From contig NC_081413.1 of the NCBI RefSeq assembly GCF_030272615.1, forward strand, positions 162,004,849 to 162,068,848: a DNA stretch of 64,000 nt, read 5' to 3'. The translations under genes and the position numbers were made by a program. Under the pieces are notes generated by a model. It worked only from the letters and a program-made list of their open reading frames with translations, had not been told where the DNA came from and searched no databases. Positions 11,100 to 22,181 of this stretch are shown here, in pieces. Each line of letters begins with the position of its first letter. The stretch's first letter is position 1. The DNA comes from Cryptomeria japonica (Eukaryota > Streptophyta > Pinopsida > Cupressales > Cupressaceae).

Positions 11100-12682
11100 G
11101 GAACACAAGAGCACAAAAGCACAATAGGCACCCCCCTAAATTTAATCAATCAAAGTACCCCCCCCCCAAAAATGATGATTTTGGCACTTTATATGTAGTG
11201 CCTATACAATAGGCCACTCGCAAACAATGGCAAGGTGGAATTCTGATTTTATTTTACAACCGCCCCAATAGGCTAACAACTATAAAGAAAAAGACCAGCA
11301 AGATAGATCTATGCAATACAAGTGCCAAATTGGCCAAATAAGACCATATGCTGAAAGTCTAATTTATACCCAAAACTGCTGCAAAATGATATAATATTAT
11401 GAGAGTAAACAAAACATTATGCACTTTAAAAAAAATGGCACCTGAAAAGGAGTTCGTATGAGCCTGAATGGAGTCCCGAAAGTTGTACAAACGGGGATTG
11501 GATAGGTATAGTCACCAAAAAATGAGATTTATGAAAACTCTATCCATCAAAATCAGAAAATAATTCCACCATGAGAAATTACACAAAATTCTAGCCCATT
11601 TCAAAAAACATTGCACCAAAAAAGGAGCAAAAATAAGCAAGATATGGCAATTTGAAGTTGAACTGCAAAATCAAAAAGCTCAATGAGAGAGGTCTACAAA
11701 AATTTAAAAAAATTGATGATGTCAAAAAACTGTGAGTCTAAATTTGATGGTCGTATAGCTGTCGCAAAAACTTTGCCTCTTCATCTGCATGGCGTCCATA
11801 CAGTATAGACAAATGACGTGGCCAAATCGGAGATTGACACATGTAAGATGTAATGTTGATGTGTCAGTTGACAGGGGGAACGACGTGGTTGTTGACATGG
11901 CGTGGGTGGAATGGTGTGGCGTTGTCCACGTCGTAGGGGTTGGGGGCAGCAGGATTCGTGTGGTTGCGTGGTGGCTTGGGGTCTGCGTGGCAGAGGGGCC
12001 CAACAGGTGGTCAGCCGGCGTCAGAGGTGGCTGATGGCAATGTAGACGTTGGTGCTAGCGGGAGGGGCCGGTGTGAATGTCGGGAGGAGTTGTGAGGAGC
12101 CCGAGGCCGGCAAGAGCTGGAAGAGATAGCCGGAAGAAGACTAGGGGTCGAAAGGTGGAAGTCGACAACTGGGGGACCGAGAGGGAGGTCGACAATAGGA
12201 AGGACCAGTAGGGAGGCTGACGGTAGGAATGACGGAGTTCACCGGAAGAAGACCAGGGGGTCGAAAGGTGGAAGTTGGCAGCTGGGGGACCGAGAGGGAG
12301 GTTGGCGGCAGGAATGACGAATTTTTTGGTGAGCAGTGCCCAGGGCTGCCGAAAAGCGAGCAACGGCAGAGGAATCACGGAGTATGGAGGTCTGCGAATA
12401 ATGAAATATTTTTTTTTTGCACAAATTTTAAAAAAAAAATCAATCCGTACCATACCGCCCAAATTGGGCAAATGTTTTCCTCCAAGCTTGAAATTTGACT
12501 TTCACCAAAATATGTCAAATTTATACTCAAAATTCATGGAAATGGCCACCTGAATGCAATGGCAAGGTCAGATCTAGTCTAGGACGCCTCCAAAAGATGT
12601 TGCTCCTCATATTTGCCTCTTGATGTCGCAATAATGCCTCTCAAAGACGAATCAATGACGCTCTAATGGATTTGACAGCATG
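11100..12682 (-). other. Long untranslated leader of the gag-only element
   Basis: About 1.6 kb lies between the 5' LTR and gag, much longer than a typical Copia leader. The segment 11,800-12,400 is conspicuously GC-rich compared with the rest. Open frames on both strands over it look like composition artefacts. No promoter or structured RNA can be assigned. Confidence 0.5.
12130..12320. repeat. 112-bp tandem duplication in the leader
   Basis: A unit starting 'ccggaagaagac(t/c)agggg' at 12,130 recurs at 12,242. The shared stretch includes 'tcgaaaggtggaagt', 'ctgggggaccgagaggg' and 'ggaatgacg'. The second copy is slightly shorter. Both lie in the GC-rich leader of the element. Confidence 0.75.
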
Positions 12683-13152
12683 TGAGATTTGTCAAGATCA
12701 AGAGCTCAATGAAATGTACAAATAGAGACAAAATATAGGACAAGAATAAATTGTATTCTCATCAATAGATAAAAATATTGTTTTATACAATGTAGATGAG
12801 CTTGCATATATAGGCAAGGCTATATGGATATGTGAGCACACAAACATGACATGTGGCTCAATAAGAAACAAGGGTAGTTAGGAAATAGGTGTGGTAGGTA
12901 GGAGAAACAATAAAATATTCCAAATGAGGTGGATCACCCACCGAAGGTGGAATTATCACTCCACAATAAGTGGATATGATAGAGTAGTAACAAGATCAAC
13001 ACCATAAAAGGTGGAAATTCTCCTACACACACTATCTGAATGTGGTACAAACACCCAAGTGCCTCATACCAAAACTACTATGAAATGCATTTCCTAAGTA
13101 AACTTAAGTAAGGTGTAATAATATCCCTGATGAACAATGATTTACACCAACA
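12683..13152 (-). repeat. Right LTR (5' LTR in element sense) of the 8.1-13.2 kb element
   Basis: It is a direct copy of 8,114-8,585, beginning TGAGATTTGTCAAG and ending TTTACACCAACA. It is followed directly by the second copy of the dispersed repeat. Confidence 0.9.
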
Positions 13153-13905
13153 TTTTAAATTGGTAATCACCTATAATTAGTAGTGCAGTTAAGTTTTGAA
13201 ATTTAGAGACAGTGGTGGTCTCATCACACTCAACATGTGTTATATCTTAATTTTTTTTATATTTATATTTGTTGTCAATCTTCTAAGCACAAAATAAGGA
13301 TTGCCCTTTGGCCTACCCCAAGTCAAATCATGTCTCTAGATTGTTAAGGTTACTTCCTCAACAACTAAGGAATATAAATAAAATATGATTTAATATTCCA
13401 AAAATAAGAATGGCAACTTTAGTAGCTCCCTAGCTATAGCCCAACCCACTTTAGATCACCCAACTACTAAGATGTAGGTAGCATTGATTTCAAACTATTC
13501 AAAGAAGGGAATAGAGGTTGTTAAACTTGGTGGTGAGCCTTTCTGTAGGCCATGATTTGTTTAGATGTCCTAGTTGGCATTGATTTTATATTCTTAACTA
13601 GTAGAGATCTTGTTCACTCTCCCCCTTCTCCTAAAAATCTATGACATTCTCATGACCCACCCAGGTGACTAGGGGAGGGAGATTATGCTATAGAAAAGTG
13701 AAGAATGTCAATACTCGACATCCAATTCAGTAGTTTCTTATCAAAAGAATATTTCTTAAATTGCTCTTATTCTCTTCAAGAGTCAAATAGTGATGAGATA
13801 CTTCTAAATTCTAATCAATGAATTTTATCTCTTGGAATTTCTAAGGTCCTTCTTATCTCCCCAATAAATATACTATAGAAGATATTGGCTGAAAGTAGTT
13901 GGCTT
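13153..13905. repeat. Dispersed repeat, copy B (short form)
   Basis: It matches 540-1,155 and then, after about 80 bp of unrelated sequence, 3,353-3,455. It therefore lacks the 2.2-kb interior of copy A, including the decayed frame. Its right end runs straight into the microsatellite that starts at about 13,906. Confidence 0.6.
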
Positions 13906-14400
13906 TATACACATACACATGCATACACATACGTGCACATGAACATGCATACGTGTGCATATACACACATACATACATACACACATATATGTACTCACAC
14001 ACATACATGCGTACATGCATACATATATACATACATGTGTACTCATATACACACACACACACATACATACATACATACATACATACATACATACATACAT
14101 ACATACATACATGCATACTGTGTACATACACACACATACACATGCACACACATGCACATCTATGTATGCATGTGTATGTGTGCGCACGTATGTATATGTG
14201 CATGTGCAGGTTTAGGTGCATGTGTATGTGTGAGTATGTGTGTGCATGTGTATGTGTGTGTATGTGATGTGTATGTGTATGTGTATGTGCATGTGCAGGT
14301 GCAGGTGTAGGTGTATGTGTATGTGTATGTGTGAGTCTAATTGTGGGTGTGGGTGTGGGTGTGGGTGTGGGTGTATGTGTCTGTGTCTTTGTATGAGTAT
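13906..14400. repeat. Compound microsatellite with strand switch
   Basis: 13,906-14,157 is built of CA, CATA and ACAT units, with an uninterrupted (ACAT)n at about 14,060-14,112. From about 14,160 to 14,340 the same strand changes to TG, TATG and TGTATG units. It ends with five GGGTGT units at about 14,344-14,374. Because the right half is roughly the reverse complement of the left, the block forms an imperfect inverted repeat of about 2 x 200 bp. All open frames across it (Tyr-Ile-His or Cys-Met-Val rich) are composition artefacts. Confidence 0.9.
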
Positions 14401-15069
14401 GAGTATTTTGTTTGCTATGTGTAGTGTATTGATTAGAATTTTTTATGGTTTAATAGTAAGGGTAACGAGGAAATGAATTTTTTTGTCATCATTTAATAGT
14501 AATTTGGGCATATTTTTCTATGGTTCAATAGTGCGGGTTTTAAAAATTTGCTAGGTTTAATTTATTTTTAACAATTTTCTAATTCTTTCATTATAAAATT
14601 TTTCAAAATATTGATAAACTAAAGAATTAAAAAAACATAACAATAAATATTTGCAGTTCGGTTGAACTCCCAAAGCTCCTCAGGTTGCAAATGAGGGTCG
14701 ATCACCAAAAAATCAGTTTATATAACTGATCATATGACTGAACTCAATCCAGTCGGATTGTCGATGCCAAATCGGTCCTACATGGCTTAGGGGTAGTTTG
14801 GTCAGACTACCCCCAGTTAGCCTAAAGTGTGACACAACTCCATACTTTTGTCCCCATAGATTTAGTTGTCCTCATTTAACATGGCATGCATTTTGCCAAG
14901 AAAATAATATGGATCTATCAAGACTTTAATGCCCTTAGAGAAGGGGCCCAAGTTGGCAAGCCTATTAGTAGACCTTCTCTAAAGATGTGTTGAAAAAAAA
15001 TATGGTCTAGTGTGGAAATGACGAAAATAATTTAAAATTATATTTGTCCCTTACCACCTAGATATGGCT
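14401..15069. other. AT-rich stretch, nothing recognised
   Basis: No coding or repeat signal could be assigned. Confidence 0.4.
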
Positions 15070-15345
15070 GCACCTTGTAACATCATGTTTACATTCCTTC
15101 AATCCCCTTTTATGATTATCCTTTTGCCTTTATTTTTGGCAATGGAAATGCCAATAAAGGCTGCCATCATCTCGACCATACTAAAAGTTTGAGTACCCAT
15201 ATTTTCCACGTAGGTTGCCACCACTTTTCTCTCTAAATATCTTATCACACTACCCCCACTTGCCCAACCTAGGTTCCCCTTTGACGTCCCATCAAAATTC
15301 AACTTTAACCATCCTGGGTCAAGGGGGGACCCATTATAATAGCAT
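15070..15345 (-). pseudogene. RNase H domain fragment of a LINE-type retrotransposon
   Basis: The minus-strand frame reads LKLNFDGTSKGNLG, then GGSVIRYLERKVVATY, then MVEMMAAFIGISIAKNKGKR, then IIIKGD before a stop. This is the plant LINE-type RNase H pattern: D in NFDG.SKGNPG, E in the .AE...L..G helix, D in .GDS. These three acidic residues coordinate the metal ions that cut RNA in RNA-DNA hybrids. Only about 75 residues remain, there is no reverse transcriptase upstream, and a stop follows directly. It is a dead fragment. Confidence 0.75.
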
Positions 15346-15539
15346 GTTATTCATGAAAATATTTAATGACTTGGTGAAATGAATTGAAAAATATTTCCTT
15401 CATTTATGGGAAGAGCTAGAATATTTCCTAAGAATTAGGGGCAAAGAAAAAGTAAAAAAACACAATCTTAGTAAAACAACATTTTCTCCCTCATTTCTAA
15501 AAAAGAATTCAAAAATTTCAATATGGTCTAGAAATCTTA

Positions 15540-15650
15540 AATCACAAGGAACAAAACTCGAGAACTGTTTAGAGGAGATCCACAACAATGAAGGAGCAAT
15601 CGATGATAAAAAAAATTTATGTAAAGGTGGCACAATAAAGAACAACACTT
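15540..15650. repeat. Dispersed repeat fragment, partner at 4,573-4,680
   Basis: Colinear with the earlier copy and in the same orientation (see that entry). It lies just left of an AT-rich stretch with no features. Confidence 0.6.
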
Positions 15651-15659
15651 GCAAATTAT

Positions 15660-17153
15660 TAAGATTTTGATAAATGCCTCCTCAAGAATAGGATATCAGA
15701 TCCACATTCTTAGTGGATTGATTGAGTATATTTGAAATAAGTATTTTATAAATACATTGTAAATAATTAATTAAAGGGGGGGTTAAAAAGGTTTGTTTTA
15801 GGCTAATGAAAGTAGGTTAGTTCTAGTCTCATTTCCATAATTGTATTTCCAAATTTTATAGAGTTAATTTAACTCTAGAAATCCTCTTATTTCCAATAAG
15901 TTTAAATTAAGTTATCCTTTTCATTTCCTAAAAGTGTGAGATAGATTAGCCATTTCCTCTCCTACAAGTGTTCTTTACAGTAGTTTTCATTTCTTCTTGT
16001 GTATTGTAGAAGAGACTATCATGCAAGTTTTATTTCCTCTCTTTTGCATATAACCATGGACACCACCTTTGATTGATAAATTAAATGATGAGGATTACAA
16101 TGACCCCATCAAAATGTGTGATAAATTAGGCTTTGCATCCCAATATTGGTCAATCACCACAATAATCATTCCCATTGATATACATGGACCGATTTTTAGT
16201 TTAGTCTTGACAAAGTCTTTAAAGCCATAAATTGTACTATAATTTTTTAAATATTTTTTCCTTTGCTAGTTGTTTCTCACTCTTTGTGGGGCCTTCATTA
16301 TAATATGTGATCTATTAGACCATACTCCCATCAAGTTTAATATTTAATGGCAAGTATATATACCTTAGATTTGTAAAAATAATTTTTAATTACTTCATTG
16401 TCAAATCAACTTTGTTGGTCCACATTAGGAATGTTTAGATCTTAGAAACCTGACCCACTCAACCAATAAGTTAGATTTATCAGTGGGTTATATACATTAG
16501 GTGCACTTAAATCCATTCATCTGCATTTAATCATGCTAGTTGGGAATCCTTTAATGTCTTATACATAAGGCCGCTTGACCTTGGAGCTTTCCAACAGTAC
16601 TATAACCCTTAAAGTTAACCCCCTTATTTCTTGTTTTTGTAGGGTAGAGTGGTTGAGTTTCACCATCACAAGAAATTTGCTAATAACCATTAAAATAGAG
16701 GCACTTAGATCAAAGCCAAATTGCATTTTCTTAAGGTTGGGTATAGAGATTCAAAGGAATTCTTCCAAGCTTCTAGAGCTAACTATAATTCATAAGACAT
16801 TAAGTAGATCAAAAATAGGAAAAATTCTCTTAAAGGGATTCTTTATATTCTCTAAGATTTTGTCCAATATTATGAGCAGAAAAATTCTCTCGAAGATGAC
16901 CTTTCTTCATAAGAGTGCCTCAAGGTTGTTGCTTGTCTTATTTTCTCCATTTAACAAGCCTTTTGTGATCAATTTCTCTCCATTTGTAGTACCAAGGATG
17001 TTGTGCATACCATATCAATAAGAAAGATTTCCATTAAGATGTATGTTCCCTTGTAAATTTTAAGGCCCTTGGGATTGTGTTGGTGAGGACCTACACAAAG
17101 TATTTTTAATATTTGCATTTTGAATCATTAGGAAAATTAATTAGAAAATGAAA
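15660..17153. other. AT-rich stretch left of the chromovirus
   Basis: A 148-codon plus-strand open frame at 16,575-17,021 is the longest signal here. It is hydrophobic (Leu, Ile, Phe, Ser rich) with no motif I recognise, and both strands look non-coding. I do not call it a gene. Confidence 0.4.
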
Positions 17154-17946
17154 TGAAGTAGTCACCGGTGAGGAGGGACCTCAAGGAGATCAGTTCGGAC
17201 CAGTCAGCAAGAGTGAACACAATGTAAACACATAGATATGATGGAGGTAATGCAGGACAAATAATTTTATTGCATGAAATTTGATTACATCCAACCGATA
17301 ACAATCGAGTTACAACATATCGGCACATAGGCCTGGTAGAATAGGTCACAATCGGGACCTTGAATCAAAAGATCTATCTTCTAGGCACAATCTATCTATC
17401 TCATACTCTGATTGATTCTAATTGATTACATTCTAAAACATGATTACAAATATATATATATCGATCTAAAGGATCCATTCAGACCAAAAGGGATCAAAAC
17501 CCAAAGAACAAGACCTAATGTGCAAAATGAACAAGGTTGGCCTTCGCCAAGAGATTCCTCCGGAAAATCCAAAGGATGAAACATAGATTGTGGGAAAAGG
17601 CCGGCCACATGCCAAGGAACAACAAAATCAATAGCCAAGGCTCCACAAGCTTCAGAATGGGTTCTGGTAGATCACCAGAATAGGTCTCAGGCAACCGGTA
17701 ACAAGAAACTATCATGGAAACTGGTAGCGATATCTTGCTGGTAAGTGATCCAAATGAGATGTAGTTTGAAAGAAAGAAAGATGATCAAGTCTTCAAGTAG
17801 AATCCAACTCCACAGTATCTAGTGAGCCGAAAAACGAGACACACAAAAAGGAAAACTGAAACTACAAACAAAAAACAAAACATAAAGGAAAATATTTTTG
17901 GTTGATGCAAGATTGCTGTGAACTAGGGATGCTCTTGCATTAGACA
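17154..17946 (-). repeat. Left LTR (3' LTR in element sense) of the chromovirus
   Basis: It starts TGAAGTAGTCACCGG and ends CTTGCATTAGACA. It is colinear with 45,316-46,134, and the two differ by many substitutions and by a longer (AT)n in the right copy. Confidence 0.88.
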
Positions 17947-17975
17947 TCCGAGTTTAATAAAAAAAAGTGAGCCTC

Positions 17976-19229
17976 TCACTTTGTTGGGGTGAGAGGGAAA
18001 CCAAGACGGTCTACCTCTACCTGAGAAATCCAAGATGAATCTTCAACCAGTCTTATCTTCCACTTCACAAGATATTCTTTGTACTGACTGTTTCGGGTAC
18101 TACACCCAATCCTACTATCCAAAATCTCTTCAATCTGATCCGGTTCCTTCCAAGGAAATTGTTTCTCCAAGTTTGCAACACTGTCCTCACTGAATTCTGG
18201 TTCATGGTACTCATGAACATCTGTAATGTTGAATATGGTGAAATACTTAGATTATCCGGTAGCTCCACTTCATATGCATTTCCAGAACTGAACTTCCTCA
18301 AAATCTTACAAGGTCCAAACTTCTTCATCTGCAACTTATTATAAGTTCCAACTGGGAATCTCTCTTTTCTCAGATATACCATCACTTCATCACCAACTTC
18401 AAATTCCTTATGTCTCCTCTTCTCATGTACCTTCTTCTTATATTTGTTTTCATGTCTTCCAAATGTTGTTTAACCTGAATATGCAATGATGCCATGTGAT
18501 CTATTAAATCTTCTACTTCTGAACTCTTTTGGTCTTCACTGCTAATGTCTCTAAATTCTGGTATTCCTCTAGGATGCACTTCGGTAACAATCTCAAAAGG
18601 TGTTTTTCTGGTACTTCTATTCACTGAATTGTTGTAGGCAAACTCTGCTTGTGCAAGGATCAAATCCCAAATTCTAGTTTTATCTCGCACTAAACATCTC
18701 AATAAGTTTACTAAACTCCAGTTAACAACTTCTATCTGTCCATCATTCTATGGATGAAAACTAGAACTGGAGTTCAAATTTATCTTCTTCTTCTTCTTCC
18801 AAAGTGTTCTCCAAAAATAGCCAACAAACTTAGTGTCTCTATCTGAAACTATGCTCTTAGGCAATCCATGCAATCTCACCACTTCCTTGAAAAATAGGTC
18901 TGCTACATGTAATGTATATGATGTCTTCTTACAAGGTATGAAATGAGCCATCTTTGAAAATCTATCCACTACCACAAATATAGAATCATTCCCTCTCGAT
19001 GTCTTAGGAAATCCAAGTACAAAATCCATGCTTATATCCTCCCAAGGTCTTATCGGTATTGTCAATGGTTTATACAATCCCACATTCTAATTACTACCTT
19101 TTGCAAACTGACAAACTCTACAAATTTGCACATATCTCTTAACATCCTTATGAATATGGGGCCAAAAGTACTGCTTATTCACCAATGCAACTATTTTGTT
19201 ACTGCCAAAATGTCCGACTAAACCTCCAC
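17976..19229 (-). pseudogene. Chromovirus integrase and C-terminal chromodomain
   Basis: In element order this region reads as follows. H2C2 zinc-finger end with YFWPHIHKDVKRYVQICRVCQ (19,087-19,229). Catalytic core with [11 protein letters not shown] (first D), IVSDRDTKF (second D) and, near 18,730, DGQIEVVN (E). AEFAYNNSVNRSTRKTPFEI (18,382-18,702). Integrase C-terminus [20 protein letters not shown] with FGP (18,065-18,385). Chromodomain with [14 protein letters not shown] and SSWISQ (17,976-18,170). The integrase joins the cDNA to host chromatin. The chromodomain is thought to bind histone marks and steer insertion into heterochromatin. Several frameshifts separate the pieces. The zinc finger is cut at 19,229 by the nested element. 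Confidence 0.85.
19225..19229. other. Target-site duplication, left copy (tccac)
   Basis: The 5-bp tccac is repeated at 25,452-25,456. The two copies exactly flank the nested LTR element inserted in the chromovirus integrase zinc finger. Confidence 0.9.
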
Positions 19230-19525
19230 TATTTTCCACATATGGGTAAATGTTTAAATGCAGAAGTAAATGCACAAAACATAATGAGAATATAATTAAG
19301 AACCAGTCTCTATATTAATTCAATAGTCCATAAAAATCAAGTGCTTATAACATCACACCTAGATATGACTATCATGATGCTACTATGAAGGGAAGATATG
19401 CAATATATAATACTCGAAGGGGTGCGACCAACCGTCGCGTCCAACTGCCCTTCAAGAAGACTAACTGACTGTCGTAACCCATAATTACTAACAACAACAT
19501 AACATAATGATTATTCCCGACAACA
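19230..19525 (-). repeat. Left LTR of the nested 6.2-kb element
   Basis: It starts TATTTTCCACATATGGG (mutated TG) and ends CCCGACAACA. It is colinear with 25,155-25,451. The next bases, tcatcccccccaagaaaag, give a purine tract on the element strand. Confidence 0.88.
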
Positions 19526-20400
19526 TCATCCCCCCCAAGAAAAGAAGTCATCTCCGGATGACTTAATACAAAAGAGAGAAGAGGTTCATACACTAAACAT
19601 AATCAAGGTATAGAAGAAGAAGGGGGCTGAGGGGGCGTCCCTGAAGGAGGTAGTTGCACCGTCGATGAAGAAGAAGTAGGAACTGCTAATGCCAGTCAAG
19701 CCCAAAACTCATACACTTGTTGCGTCCTTGCCTGAAAACCCTTTTCTACTATCATTCGATGCTCAAGTGTGGATTTCACCATTTTTGCTTCTGCAAGGAG
19801 TTCTTTTTTCCTTGACATCACATCCCTCCTGTGCCTAAACCAAACTTGTTTGCAAAACATGCTTTTTAGCCTCCACCAACTGCTACTCAAATGATATTGT
19901 CTCCCTTGCCAATTTGTCCTCGATAGCCACCCGCCCTGCCCTCTTGGCATCCAACTCTTGGGTACGCTGAGCTAAGTCTCATGCTACTACTGCCTCCAAC
20001 CTGGTGGTCAGCTCCTCCCGAGCCCTCTGTGCATCCACCAAGGCAACCTCACGTCCAGCTGAGACATACTCCAAGTTCCTCAAAGCGGACCATTCATGCC
20101 TAGAAGTGGCCACAACCTTCTGGCACAAAGGCTAGGAAACACCTCAAATCCTCCATCACACTCCCCAAAGGCTGATAACCTAACTGAATAACTCTGGTGT
20201 CGTACGAATTTGCGGGCCTACAATGTCTTCCCTCAAACTTATTTGTTCGCAACCTCCAAATTCGTCTCCCTCCACAGCTTATGGCTTCCCTACAGATGCT
20301 TAGCTTTGGGATTCTTTCTTATAGTGCGAAACAACCCCAACACTTACTGTGACTTCTCTTATGCCTTCACCCAACTCAAAAGTGTATTGTAGCTCAAAAA
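19526..20400 (-). other. 3' region of the nested element
   Basis: Short minus-strand open pieces (for example 19,696-19,950) have Arg, Lys and Glu helices such as RRDVMSRKKELLAEAKMV. They may be the tail of a former frame downstream of pol, which Tat-type elements can carry. There are too many stops to call a product. Confidence 0.3.
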
Positions 20401-20530
20401 TAAAATGGGGGTCTGGGGGAAGTGCCCCCAGCAGGGTTGAGGGGCAGTGCTCTCATGGATTTGGGGCAGCGCCACAGTGGGGTCGAGGGGTAGCGCCCCT
20501 CGTGGGGTCCTAGGGCAGCGAACACAACCA
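20401..20530. repeat. GC-rich imperfect tandem repeat
   Basis: About four degenerate units of roughly 30-35 bp built on 'ggggcagcgcc' and 'ggggtcgagggg' lie in the 3' non-coding part of the nested element. Confidence 0.6.
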
Positions 20531-20929
20531 CATGGAAGTCCATGGCACACATCATTTTTGTCGACATTTTTTTTTTTAAGATGCCAAAAACCTTCTTCTC
20601 CACTCTCATTTTTCCAGCATCCCGGCTCCAAACTCCATCATTTTTCAATCTGGTCATCATTTTTTTTTCATGTGCCATCATCACTGTTTATCCCTGTCGT
20701 GCCATGGTATTTTTCCTTTCACCCTCTTTTAAATTGCCGCTGCCATCCTCCTTCAGGCCTATAGACTATAATGTCCTGAGTCCATACAAAGGTTATCTAC
20801 CGTATGACGGTAATGTCACGAGCTCGTACAAAGGTTATCTATTATATGATGGAGTGGTCTATCGTACGATGGAGTGAACCCGTATGGTGGCTGAGTCGTA
20901 TGGCGACTGGGGTCACCTAAAGCTTGGTG

Positions 20930-21250
20930 TCATACGATGATTGGTCTACCATACGATGGCTGGAAAGGTCCCACTGAGTTCTGCCCTCAGAGGCTAGTGA
21001 CCTCCATCGACAGTGGTGCACCATACGGTGTCCCACTGCACAGTGATGCACCAAATGGTGTCCCATCGCACGGTGGTAAACTGGATGGTGTCCCACCACA
21101 CTAGTGGTGCATTGTACGGTGTCCCACCGCATGGTGGTCGACCATGGTGGTTCCACCGTATGATGTCCCATCGCATGGTGGTCTCCCATGGTGGTTCCAC
21201 TGTATGGTGTCCCACCGCATGGTGGTCTCCCGTAGTGGTTCCACCACCAC
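20930..21250. repeat. GC-rich minisatellite with palindromic units
   Basis: Overlapping units contain 'ccatacggtgtcccac', 'cgcatggtggtc' and 'ccatggtggttccac'. Several units are self-complementary (ccaccatggtgg-like). From 21,125 on, the period is about 54 bp with close to two copies, and degenerate units precede it. Apparent long frames on both strands (His/Val-rich) are artefacts of this composition. Confidence 0.75.
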
Positions 21251-21413
21251 TTGCAAAAAATATATATTTATTCATTTAATTTTTATTTTTCAAATTTTAT
21301 TTTTCAAATTTTTTTTCCTAATCTAATTGTCCAGAGAGTCTTCAGCTCGAGTCCCATGCCTCTGGGATCGCCCTTCATCCTTCTCAGTTTGCCTCACCTG
21401 AGAGTCTCCTGTT

Positions 21414-22163
21414 TTAGTCCTGTGCCTCTCGAGTTGCCTTCTCGACCTCTCGGGTCCTCTTCCATCCTCTTGGGTCCCCCTCTAGACTCTCGAGTGTCCT
21501 TTCGGCCTCTCGGGTGTACTTTCGATCTTTCGGGTTCCCTACATGCTTCTCGTGGTAGGGTTTCAATTTGGACCCGTTGATGGCAAGTCTATTTTCAATG
21601 GCCATTCGAAGACCTGGAACCATAAATTCTACAAGGACCACGACCTCCTTCCTATACATAAGAAGAAGAAGAGTAAAGATTTTGAAGGCTATCGCCTTCC
21701 ACACAGGGTTCCAATCGTTGTTGACATGAATGATCTTGGGATTATCTATGCCATTGAGGTTTGTCTCCTTCAATTTTACCTCTTGATACTTGAAGGGTTC
21801 TTCCTTTGGGAACTAGTGTGTGGTGGTGTCACTCACACAGGCGTCTCCCTTCCAATATTCTCTATATTTCGGTAAGTACACCTCCTCTGTTATTTTCTCT
21901 AGTTCCTCTACTTCGAGCTTGTAGCTCTGGAACATTTTGTAATCCTCCATCTGCCAGTGGAAGAGCCAGTTCAATGAGCCTATCTCATCCTCGGAGCACT
22001 CTCCTAGTTTGAGAATCCCTTTGTTGTTGGGCTCCCTACAGCCCCATCCTTCGTTCCTCAGGTCACCTTCTCCTTCACCTTCTGATTCTGGAGATGATGT
22101 CAGTTCCTCACTAACCAATTGCTTCCCAAGGTCTATGATAAACTTCCTTCCTCTATTCTCCAT
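21414..22163 (-). pseudogene. Pre-RT linker fused to an integrase-tail-like segment
   Basis: The minus strand first gives an acidic linker (SPESEGEGEGDLRNEG, then EDEIGSLNWLFHWQMEDYKM). A short block INDPKIIHV-like (reads GIDNPKIIHVNNDWNPV) follows, the sequence type that normally precedes RT in Tat/Athila polyproteins. Within about 50 residues it passes into NGSKLKPYHE, the pattern at the very end of Ty3/Gypsy integrases. About 2.5-3 kb of pol is therefore missing between these motifs. The junction lies around 21,600-21,700. Confidence 0.6.
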
Positions 22164-22181
22164 AGACAGAGTGTTCTTCTT

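Larger units (their letters stand above)
8114..13152 (-). mobile_element. Non-autonomous Copia-type LTR element with gag and protease only
   Basis: Two near-identical direct repeats of about 0.47 kb bound a 4.1-kb interior read on the minus strand. The order in element orientation is right LTR, long GC-rich leader, gag, zinc knuckle, protease-like region, short acidic frame, polypurine tract, left LTR. No integrase, reverse transcriptase or RNase H motif was found in the interior. This matches the TR-GAG or LARD type of non-autonomous element. The LTRs differ by scattered substitutions, so the insertion is not very recent. I could not resolve a perfect target duplication (left flank ttatt, right flank tttta) or a standard initiator-Met primer site. 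Confidence 0.85.

Noticed and set aside
11789-12553. Overlapping frames on both strands in the GC-rich leader of the gag-only element
   Set aside because: Frames are open because of GC-rich composition and few stop codons; they do not read consistently across the 112-bp duplication.
13853-14476. Several overlapping open frames of 78-141 codons rich in Tyr, His, Ile, Thr or Cys, Met, Val
   Set aside because: They are translations of CA/TG microsatellite units in every frame on both strands; no protein-like composition or motif.
16575-17021. 148-codon plus-strand frame
   Set aside because: Hydrophobic low-complexity composition, no motif, no start context or neighbouring gene structure.
20910-21280. 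Long His/Val/Pro-rich frames on both strands
   Set aside because: Produced by the palindromic minisatellite units.
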